From contig MNCI01002997.1 in the NCBI GenBank assembly GCA_015680685.1, positions 1-53,083 on the forward strand: a DNA stretch of 53,083 nucleotides. Direction: 5' to 3'. A program made the position numbers and the translations under genes. This document shows positions 44,420-53,083 of this stretch, piece after piece. Source of the stretch: Gnetum montanum (Eukaryota > Streptophyta > Gnetopsida > Gnetales > Gnetaceae). The notes under the pieces are model-generated. The model saw only the letters and a program-made list of their open reading frames with translations. It was not told where the DNA came from and made no database searches. Numbering within the stretch: the stretch's first letter is position 1; every line of letters starts with the position of its first letter.

Positions 44420-44742
44420 GCCTCTATGGGATGATAATCTTGATAGCAGTGATCTTGAACCTTGTACTTGGCATAAAGTCCAACAATGCTGAACTTGATA
44501 AGATTGTTCAATAGCATTATAGGAAAAAATCAGTTCAAAGGCAACACAATTTTACCCTCCATGTCCCTCCATTGTAGCTGCTCATCTTGATGCAAGATGA
44601 TGGTGAAGTTTAGAGTGTAAGGATTTAGATGAGTATAAAAAACCTAGAACTATTGGAGCACTTGTGTTTTCTGGCTCTCTTACCTTTGATTGAATTTGCT
44701 TGTGAATGACGGTGGAGAATTATCCCTACGAGGAGAAGCCAT
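44420..44742 (-). pseudogene. Outer element gag, N-terminal part
   Basis: The minus strand from ATG 44742 reads MASPRRDNSPPSFTSKFNQR, FYTHLNPYTLNFTIILHQDE, QLQWRDMEGKIVLPLN and CYQDYHPIEA, parallel to the gag start of the other two elements (MSSSHR..., MASSHK...; YTHP-EY; HQDEQL). It stops exactly at the nested element's target duplication and continues at 34345. Confidence 0.8.
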
Positions 44743-44870
44743 ATTAGTAATTGTTTAAAATAATGTACATTTGTGATTATTTGGTTCTTAATTATTTAGT
44801 GTTAATTTTCCTTTATAACATTGTTAGATGATTTCACTATCTTTCCTATGTAGTGCACTTAGCTAACTAA

Positions 44871-45697
44871 ATTGCTGGCAACAACGTTAATGATGAGCAA
44901 CGAGTAGTTCCTATGCCCAACCATATGAATCACAAGCGTTGCACTAGCGATTCGGTCAAATTTTGTGGACTTAGCTCCTAAATGCACTGATGGGTAAAGA
45001 TAGTGACTTAGAGACGTGATTGTTATCTTCTTGGCTTTACTTGTGGAAGTTCATTTGTATGGATAAGTATAAGCCAAGGCACATGATTTTTATGTATATT
45101 TTATATTTTATTTGATTTAGTCTAAGTGTAAAAAAAGGTAATTAATTGTAAATTAACTAATTAACTATCTAATTCCTTAATCTAACTACCCTAACATAAG
45201 TATCTAGGTCCACCTTCCATGCACATCCTAAACTTGTTATAAATACTATTGGAATTACCAAGCGTTAATGGTATGTTTGAGGTGGTTATACTTATGTATG
45301 ATTATTAAGCAAATTAATTAATAAAGAATGTGAAGGTAAAATGCAAAATAATAAAGTGCATAAATGGAAACATTAAACTATTCTTAAGTGTTGTAAGGAA
45401 TTCCAAGAATCTCATCTTTATTGTTGACACATCAAAGTGTTTAGGTACATTGATGTTCAAATAAGGATCAATACAATCCTTGAAGTCCTACTATGGGAAC
45501 TTAGAAAATATTCTAATTTTGATAGAATAAAATTGCAAGAACTTAGTTACTTGATCAACTTAATGTGCCATAAATGTGATGGTTACATGCATTTAGATAG
45601 GCAAAACTAGACACTGCGTCAATGCATCTAACCATGCATCGATGGGACTATGTCAACTAGGCTGCATTGATGACGCAACCTATTGAATGATCCATTA
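44871..45697 (-). repeat. 5' LTR and primer site of outer element
   Basis: The LTR is 44891-45697, ending (minus strand) in GCTCATCA and starting TAATGGATCATTC, where TGATGAATCA is the related start in the nested element. The decayed primer site TTAACGTTGTTGCCAGCAAT follows at 44890-44871. It pairs with the LTR copy at 26035-26880. Confidence 0.8.
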
Positions 45698-45730
45698 CCA
45701 CTATACTAACACCTCATTGTATAGTTATGG
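45698..45730 (-). mobile_element. SINE, 5' head fragment
   Basis: The minus strand reads AATGAGGTGTTAGTATAGTGG up to the LTR border. Joined to 26034 and below, it gives TAGTATAGTGGTAAGA, a good polymerase III A box, followed 30-odd bases later by GGGTTCAATTC. The SINE was thus disrupted within its A box. Confidence 0.6.
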
Positions 45731-48507
45731 TAGAGCTCCTAATAGTACAATATCAGCCTTGGTTTATTAGTAGTGAGACTATGCAATGTAGAAATATTGT
45801 TGTAAGGCCAAGGATGAATTTGTTACAAAAACATTTTCTAAGGATGAAACATATTAATGTTTCAAGACTAAAGTCTTAAGTAAACCAACCATCCCAAACT
45901 TGTCTTAGACACTTTGAATGAAATTGGAGTGTTAAAACAATAATAAATAGCTTTTTATTTTTTGTTACATAGGTTACTTGTCATGTCTCATTCAAGATTC
46001 TCATGTCTTCTTTGGACATTACCTCGACTTGACATGAAAATCTAGATTAAGCTTTCCTAGTCCTCTATTGGAACATCCAACTTTTGGTGGAACATCCATT
46101 CTAAAACATTCATCCTAAATATTCTATTACTATTAGGTGGAACATTCAACATATTTGGAATATCCATCCTGCTCCATAGAAAAATTTATGAAATCACTTA
46201 AAGGGCATGAATTAATTACTTTAAAATCCATAAATCCCATATGAAAGACTTAATATCCAAAATTAATTAGTTGGAAAACTTAATACACCAAGTATGAAAC
46301 TTATAATCTAATAAGCATACTTGAATAAACCATAAAGATTAAACACTTTACAATATCTATGAAGTGATTCACCAATGTCTTACACAAATATCCTTTAAGT
46401 ACAAGGTTTCATGTAATATAAAGATATCCACATAAGTCATTTTATAAATCCATTACATGGCTCCTAAATAAAACAAGATCTGAATCTTTCATTCACAGTG
46501 CATCACTTAATCATTAACACTTCCACTACATACCCCAATTTAGCATATGCACCATCACTTAGAACTCCATCCAAGTCTCCTAATTATAATCTTCATGAAA
46601 CACATGCAAGAAGGGTTAAAACACCTTCATAGTAGAGGAAACCACCTTGGTGCCACATGCAATAAGCTAGAAGATAGAGCCCACATTGCTAAGCACACTA
46701 TTCGAACTAATAAAAAATTAATCAACAAATATGTTAATCAAAAAGTTAACTAAGCCATTAACCAATTACTATTAATGAATTAGTCTTACATTAATCAATG
46801 ATTTGCACTACCAATGATATTCCATGAGTTATTATATTAAACATTAAGATAACTATAAGATTGACACTAACTTAAACTAGCCATCAAGAACTATTAGGTG
46901 TAATAACTCACCTATCTATGCCAACTGTCACATATGATAATGTCCAATTGTTAAATTAAAAACTCTCATAAATGTCAAATGACTAACAATTAGATTATTT
47001 TATGGATAATATTAGTTCTATAGTTATCCTAAGTTCTTAGCTCCTTACTATCTCCAAAGGTTTCCCTGATGTAGGCTATACATTATTAGGTTGACAGAAT
47101 CCTCTAAATTAATTTCATGTAAAGACCTACATGTTATGCATTAATAGTAAAATCTACAAAAATGTTAGTTAATGAAATTCTAAATCTAGCCTTTCAACAC
47201 CATGGAGATGTTCATGCATGCCTAGAATGTCAACTAGCCATTGCTGTCAAACACTGTCGTTTATGTCAAATGTTGTTAACATTTTACCACTTTGGAAAAC
47301 ACACTAAAAATTCATCATGCCCCTAGATTCATCATGATTTGGGTTGTGATGTACAAGAAGAATGCCACCACTACCACCACTAGGAAGAGATGACATAGGT
47401 GAAAGGAGAAGGTGAAGCACAAATCAAAAAATTGAGAAAATGATAAATTATGAATAAAACATAAAAAAAATAGGGTTAGATCAATAATAGAAACTAATAA
47501 TAGAATTTAGAAATAAATTGAGTTTAAAAGGAAAGTTGCTTATAGAATCATCAAAGAAAGAACATTATCTCTACCTTCAAAGATCAACTAAGTGCAAAGC
47601 TTTACCAAGTAAGAATAAGTTTAGATCTAAAAATCTCCAAGAGATCTGCCACACATGCCACAAACAAGAGAATGAGAAAGAAATAGAGAGCAATGCATAA
47701 TTGACTCTAGGAGAGCTAGCATTGCCAAGTATTTATAGGCACAAAATAAAGTTTAGAAAATTTTAAGAATAAAAATCTAATTCCAAGATAAGGTTACATG
47801 TATTCACAAAAAAGGTTTAAATGATTCACAAGTAGTTATGTCCATGGGTTCACATCACCAAGAATTACTAAATATAGTCCTTATTGCCCAAGAGTGGGTT
47901 TCCAATGCCCAAAGATAAAATAAAATAGCAATAGAAATAAATCCCAATTAAATATTTAATATGCCTTTTACCATATTCTTACATTATTTCAAAAATCTTA
48001 GAATAACATAAAATATGAAATAATTAATTAAATAATTATTTATTTATAAAATACCAATAATTGACCATCATCATCCTTCCACAAAGGGCACAGGGCATTA
48101 GTAAATGCCAAGAAATAATAAGAAAGAAAATACAAAATAATATTTCCAAATATATAATAAGAGCAAGCTCCAAGGTCCAAACCTTAAGAAGTACATCCTT
48201 AAGACATAATAACACATGTATACTTATCAAGAGGTCCAAGGGTCAAACCTTATCAATACATGAGGGGTTGTTCCAAGATAATATACATATGATTAAAAGT
48301 AAATATGCCATGATATACTAATCAAAAAAATAAAATATCAATATATCAAAAATATGTATAAACAAGGAGTCAAGGGTTCAAATCTCATGATGCATAACTA
48401 TAAGCATAAGCATAACAAAGATGTTATAATATACTAACACTTATTAGTAGCTATAACATAATGTAATATTATACCATATTATATCAAGATGCAACTTTAT
48501 GCTCAAG
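45731..48507. other. AT-rich DNA, no gene seen
   Basis: About 2.8 kb with no recognisable protein motifs, terminal repeats, primer sites or RNA genes. Isolated open frames (for example 46547-46753) have no family features. It may be an old repeat not recognisable by eye. Confidence 0.4.
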
Positions 48508-49340
48508 AATCATGCATGCTCAAGGAGCGGGTGAGGCAGTAGGACCTCATGGCCGATGTTGCCCGGGCCCGGTTAGTGGATGAAATCTGGGCCCAAGTGC
48601 GGGAAGAACTACTACAGGAGGACACTGCCCAAAGAGAACATGAAGAGGTGGAGCGGGTGGAGCAGGAATGCTTACGGGAGGAAAAGGTGCAACGACAACA
48701 GTAGCTCAATCGGGCACATGAGCACACTGCTTGACAATGGCTTAGAGGGGGGCAGTGCCCGTACCTCATCCTAGGCATCAGTTGCAAGAGCTCCTAGGGT
48801 GAGCTCAGGTGCCATATCTATCGAACCTTGGCATGGTTTCATCCTGATGGGGGAGCTTCGCTGGTGGACCGGAACAGGCGAGAGTCGGCCATGCAGGGTA
48901 TCCAGCAGTTGCCAGTTTCATGGACACAGAAGACCACTGAAACACTTTGGATCTTCTCCATGAGCTGGAGTGCCCACACTATGCTTGCTGTCAGCTGGCG
49001 ACGAACCCCTAGGGGGGGGGAGGTTGTCTCGGAACATGGACGAAGCTTGCCCCCCTGGCTGTCGTTGCTTTCTTTATCCTTTCCTCCACCCCGCATTGTC
49101 GAAGGGTGCCCCTCCGTTTCTCTCCCTATTCTAGTGCCCCCCCCTTGTTTTTGTTTATGCTTCTTTTGGATTTAGCAGGACTGTTGGGGTGCTGGATTAT
49201 TTTGTGACTTAGGGGATTTTCCCCCCATTCATTGAGGGCCATTGTTGATGACCCATGATTTGTAATCTCTTGTACTATATTTCTTTCTTTCTCAATAATA
49301 TACTGTTGAATATTCTCTAAAAAAAAATACAATCATGCAT
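48508..49340 (+). mobile_element. 5'-truncated GC-rich retroposon with 10-bp TSD
   Basis: AATCATGCAT occurs at 48508-48517 and 49331-49340. Between them is a GC-rich block, sharply different from the AT-rich flanks, that ends in an A-run (49319-49327). The first 200 bp encode a charged, coil-like frame (ADVARARLVDEIWAQVREEL, then LQEDTAQREHEEVERVEQEC) broken by TAG stops. It resembles in character the coiled tail of the two L1 elements. The rest (48790-49318) looks like 3' UTR. Best reading: a 5'-truncated LINE insertion; a processed cDNA of an unknown gene is possible. Confidence 0.7.
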
Positions 49341-49781
49341 AAGAAAACAAATAATAAACCTAAGATCTTAGAATATAAACACTAGGATGATATACACTTC
49401 CACCCTTCAAGGAATCTTTGTCCTTAAAGATAAAAAATGAGATCTTGTCAATCCAAGATAAACTTACACACTTTCATGTGCAAATATAAATTCAAGATTT
49501 ATATTCATAACACATGTTAATCCTTTTGATCTAAAATATATTCACAATATTTAATGTTAAATAACCAACAACCATGCATTTATAACCACAAACCATATCT
49601 CCTACCATGCTTTATGATCATGCACTTTTGTAAACTTCTTGCATTGGGTTTTCATTCAACATATTTGTTCCAAAAACATGCATTTTCTTGGCCTTGGGAA
49701 TTCCTATATTATATTCTATAATTTCACCACTTAGAAATATAAATTTTCCTTTAAAAATATGCTTTCTTATGATATATAGAT
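49341..49781. other. AT-rich DNA, no gene seen
   Basis: Non-coding flank between the retroposon and the LTR at 49782. Nothing recognisable. Confidence 0.45.
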
Positions 49782-50764
49782 TGATGAGACACGATATGCA
49801 CAAGCCACGATATCACGGCCGCCACGATATCGCATCCGTGCGATATCGCGTACGTGATATCGCGTTGTCCCCTGTGATATCGCATACGCAATATTGCGGT
49901 CCGTCGTCAAATCTATAAATAAGAGGTGGCACTCCCCTCATTTCCATATAGAGGCTAGAAGTAGCAAAGCTCTGGTGGATTGATCACCCCAGAGATAGAA
50001 TATTTTCCATGTGCCCACAGTAGGAGTCTTCCAAGTGAACGGTTCTTTATTCGAGCAGCTTTGTACCTGAACACAAGTTTTGTATGGTAATAAAGACGAG
50101 CTTTGTGGATAAACCTTACAGTACATGGATAGGTTTATTTAATGTTATTTATTATTTTCCTAATAGCGCGGCATGAGTACGACTTGGTTACGAGCATTGA
50201 CGAATGTGTACGGCTAACCAAGGAATCGGCTACTCATCGCGATTAGATTCTCTCACCCTTATCTCCTAGAATGGGGGATGAGTACGACTTGATTATGAGC
50301 ATCTACAGATGTGTACGGCTAGTCAAGGAATCAGCTACTCATCACACTTAGGCTAGTTAGGTGCCTCAATACGACTGCTTCGAGCACGTGCGTTATGTGT
50401 GGTAATCCCAGTAACGATTAGTGTTTGGTAGCCACAGTTGCACAGTTCAGGGTGTGTACAGTAAGTGGGAACGGATGCTGACGCTAGTTAATTTAGACTT
50501 AGGTCCTTAGTTAGAATAGATAGTTCTCTAAACCCTTCACCCTCTAGCATAGGAGATAAACCTAAAAAGACCAAAAAAAGCATATACCTCGGACTTACTT
50601 AACCATACACCGTGACAACAACAAGTAAGTCTGGGAAGACAACGAATGATTAACCCCAAGTGTTCCATGGGGTGTTTAGGCATTTAGTCTATGGAGTTCG
50701 ACCGGATTGCGCGTGCTACGCTCGTTTTGTATGGTTGAGTGTAGGGGTACCTTGCCACTCATCA
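49782..50764 (+). repeat. 5' LTR of third Athila-like element
   Basis: Begins TGATGAGACACG and ends CTCATCA, followed at once by the primer site. It shares blocks with the nested element's LTR (AGAATATTTT...GTGCCCACAG.AGGAGTCT, GGTTCTTTATTCGAGCA) but differs in U3. A TATA box, TATAAATA, is at 49914-49921. GGTAATAAAGACG near 50086 could supply a poly-A signal. The matching 3' LTR lies outside the window. Confidence 0.88.
49790..49903 (+). promoter_or_regulatory. U3 array of GATATC palindromes
   Basis: Within about 110 bp upstream of the TATA box, GATATC occurs five times, mostly as CGATATCG, TGATATCG or CGATATCA. Variants GATATG and AATATT flank it on either side. The block is CpG-rich, also with GCGTACG and GGCCGCC. 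It may be a cis-regulatory repeat or a methylation target; the function is inferred. Confidence 0.65.
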
Positions 50765-50783
50765 TTGGCGCCGTTGTCGGGGA
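50765..50783 (+). other. Primer-binding site, tRNA-Asp type, nearly intact
   Basis: TTGGCGCCGTTGTCGGGGA follows the LTR. Compared with the Athila/Tat site TGGCGCCGTTGCCGGGGA there is one C-to-T change, and all three CpGs survive, unlike in the nested element. Confidence 0.88.
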
Positions 50784-50905
50784 CTAAGTGTTTGTACACT
50801 AATTAGAACATTAGGAAATCTTTCACATCGTTGTGAGCCTTAACAAACCTTTGGGTTAATTAGTTAAATAAGAACATATATAACGGTGAACAACACACCA
50901 ATAAA

Positions 50906-53083
50906 ATGGCTTCTTCTCATAAGGTTAACTCACCTAGGGATAACACGGAAGACAGTCAGCAACATACACATAGCCTAAACCAGCCAAGTCCTAAATAGTA
51001 TAAGATAGTTTATACTCATCCCGATGAGTATATTCCTGATTACACTTTTATCCTCCATCAGGATGAATAGTTGCACTAAAGAGATTTGTTTGGTAACATA
51101 GTTTTACCACCAGATCGATATGTTTTGAACATGCTCTTCCGTGCCTTAGCACAGATTGGCATGCAGGACTTATTTGCTGAATACGTCGCTGGAGAATATG
51201 ATATAAGGGATTATCATCCCACCGCTTTGTAACGTATGAGGGACGAAAGGCAGGAGAGCCAACACTCATTGTTGAAGGGCAAGGTCCCCCATGTCCTTAG
51301 TGAAATAAGAGACGAGGAACCCCTCATAATAGGTTTCTTAGCAAATGATGTTCCTCCTCCTCACAATGGTGAAGAGGTTAGGCATCAGAGCCTTCGATCA
51401 ACTGTACATGCTACGGGCTCTGATCCCCATGAACACCAACTATTCACGGTAGGAACAACCACTCACACTAAGGATGGACACTTTGATCGTCATTACGATC
51501 GGGGCTGAAGCAGCCGAAGAGAAGGTACGAAACATCGCCATGATGATGGATCCCCTTCCTCTTCTCCTTCATCTCACCATTCACACTCTCCTTCTACATC
51601 TAGGCACAACCATCGTGAGTACAATGGAGAGGGTAAAAGTAAGGGAGATGAAAGACCTCGATAGGAAGGTCAGGAGTTAGGACAAGGGCAAGGATGTAGG
51701 AAGAGTAGGGAACCACCACGAAGGCATCACAGACGTCATGATAGGGATGATCATGATGAACCCCTACTCGCAACCAGAAGCATGCTAGACATCACAGAGG
51801 TAGTTAGGATCCCCACAAGGCATTTAAAAGATAGCAGGATCAAGCGTTTGGACATAAATAATATCCCACGATTTGAAGGAGGATACAACGCTAATCCTCA
51901 ACATCATTTACAGGCATTCCACGATGCCTGTGCCTTGCAAAATATAGATAATGAGTGGCAGAAGCTTAAGTTGTTCCCAAGGACACTCATCAAAGAAGCA
52001 GAGAGCTGGTACCGGTCCTTAGAATTGGAAACCATTAGGAGGTGGAGTACGATGCTTGAACTGTTCAACAACAAATATCAGATGTACTCCAGAGTGTCCA
52101 ATTTGCGTAAGTAGATCCAAGGCTGGAAACATAGAGCTCATGAACCCTTGGATGCTACCATGGCCTGCTACTATACATTGCTACATTGTTGCCTGGGCCA
52201 TGGGTACGCTAAGCGGGATCAACTTTGCCACATCGTGGATGGGCTAAGGAATGAAACAAGAAGAACTCTTGGGACTTACGCCCAAGGGAGACTTTCCCAA
52301 CTTAGAGCCCATGAAGTTAAAAGTTTGTTGGAACAAGTAGCGCAAGAAGAGGGTGAGCTACATAAGAGGGAAAGTGCAAAAGAATACAGCCATGATCCCT
52401 CCCTTCACAAGAAGGGAGTGAAATTTTGTGATGAGGAGGATGAGTCACCACTCGAAGAGTTGGTGAATCGAAAAACTTTGCCGATCCAAAAATTAACAAC
52501 CGAGGTATCAGCCAAAGTAGATGAAATGTGGGATTCCTTGGACTCAAGAATTGAAACAGTTTTGAAAATTGTAGAAGAGTCTAAGGTAGAGGAAAGTAGT
52601 GACAAAGGCAAAACCAAGCGGAGAAACTTAAGCCCTGCACATAACAAGGGTAAGGGGAAAATTCCTATCTCCGATGAGGCTGTGAATTCCGATACAGACG
52701 ATGATAGTAGATGTGAAGTCTGCTACTATGACCATTCACATCTGCAGGAGTCTGGGGTGTATGCGTTAAATTCAAGACTTAATCAACGGCAAACACCTCG
52801 AAGGTTACCTTATCCACAAGGTAACCCAAGGCAGTTCCACCAACCCTTAACATATTACCCAAGTGGAATGCCTCCATAGCCTATTGGACAACATCAGCAG
52901 TAGCAATACCCACAGTCATGAGGAATCCCACCACCAACACGTCAGTACCCTTACCGGTAGCCCGATCCTTACGGTTATTATGTGCAGTAGCCAGTTTGTC
53001 CAAGTGACTCTATGGGTCACGCAACCCCCAATCGTCACTACCAAGCTTGGGAGTACTTCCAAAGGACTCCTTCTCCTCTGGGA
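50906..53083 (+). pseudogene. Third element gag (runs off window)
   Basis: From ATG 50906: MASSHKVNSPRDN, YTHPDEYIPDYTFILHQDE, GMQDLFAEYVAGEYDIRDYH, HSLLKGKVPHVLSEIRDEEP, then after frame changes the gag core LDITEVVRIPTRHLKDSRIK, NNIPRFEGGYNANPQHHLQA, FHDACALQNIDNEWQKLKLF and RRWSTMLELFNNKYQMYSRV (51782-52110). A 243-codon open tail (52148-52879) holds CHIVDGLRNETRRTLGTYAQ, EQVAQEEGELHKRESAKEYS and CEVCYYDHSHLQES. Stops at DE*LH*RDL, PK*YKI and LRK*IQGW stand where Gln is expected. It is the best preserved gag of the three, though the element is not intact. Confidence 0.82.

Larger units (their letters stand above)
26035..45697 (-). mobile_element. Athila-like Ty3/gypsy element, minus strand (outer)
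   Basis: An LTR retrotransposon about 9.6 kb long without the nested element inside it. The 5' LTR is at 44891-45697 and the 3' LTR starts at 26035. The target duplication CCACT is exact at 26030-26034 and 45698-45702. Genes run toward lower coordinates as gag, protease, RT, RNase H, integrase. Gag is split at codons YHPIEA|: its N-terminus is at 44742-44420 and the rest begins at 34345, because the plus-strand element 34346-44419 inserted there. LTR termini are TGATG/CATCA-like with TG changed to TA at one end. All frames carry many stops. Confidence 0.85.

Noticed and set aside
26035-45697. A CRISPR array, operon or prokaryotic system in the repeat-rich middle
   Set aside because: The repeats are LTRs and degenerate tandem arrays without regular spacers; genes, splice sites and primer sites are those of plant retroelements.
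48839-49175. Plus and minus frames in the GC-rich retroposon as host genes
   Set aside because: They are open because of GC content, show no domain, and the insert has a poly-A tail and target duplication.

Overview
The window looks like nuclear DNA from a large, transposon-rich plant genome. A gymnosperm is the most likely source, but this is an inference: no single motif proves it. The evidence is one intron-split plant host gene surrounded by layered plant-type retrotransposons (L1-type and RTE-type LINEs, Athila/Tat-like Ty3/gypsy elements, tRNA-headed SINEs). Almost every retroelement frame is broken by stops and frameshifts. Two N bases, an exact duplication around one N and a 30-base C run show that the assembly is draft quality.

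Layout. 0-0.3 kb: minus-strand L1 reverse-transcriptase (RT) fragment. 0.3-0.8 kb: unrecognised decayed reading frame (minus). 3.1-3.4 kb: 51-bp minisatellite. 4.9-6.2 kb: probable minus-strand LTR element end with an initiator-tRNA-Met-type primer site. 6.2-7.07 and 13.05-13.6 kb: one old LINE (LINE A) split by a nearly full-length plus-strand L1 (7075-13048) with a poly-A tail and a short target duplication. 13.6-14.5 kb: RTE-type LINE fragment. 15.95-21.66 kb: a second copy of the same L1 family on the minus strand. 22.4-24.05 kb: the only convincing host gene, DCC1, a subunit of the Ctf18-RFC clamp loader, on the minus strand. Two exons are intact; the short last exon was not found. An E2F-type site and a TGGGCC Site II motif sit just upstream.

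24.4-49.3 kb is mostly retroelements. A minus-strand Athila-like element (26035-45697) inserted into the A box of a SINE. A plus-strand element of the same lineage (34346-44419) later inserted into its gag gene. Both insertions keep target-site duplications and gag-protease-RT-RNaseH-integrase order. At 48.5-49.3 kb lies a GC-rich, 5'-truncated retroposon with a 10-bp duplication. At 49.78 kb a third Athila-like element starts and runs off the right edge; its primer site is nearly perfect and its U3 carries an array of GATATC palindromes.

The host gene acts in S phase (PCNA loading, sister-chromatid cohesion), which fits its promoter motifs. The retroelements show a consistent decay pattern: stops stand mainly where Gln, Trp or Arg codons are expected (CAG, TGG, CGA), and CpGs are lost from a primer site, as expected from cytosine-methylation-driven C-to-T change. 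The least explained coding feature is a conserved C-terminal extension of about 150 residues, followed by a coiled-coil-like tail, downstream of the RT zinc-binding motif in both L1 copies.
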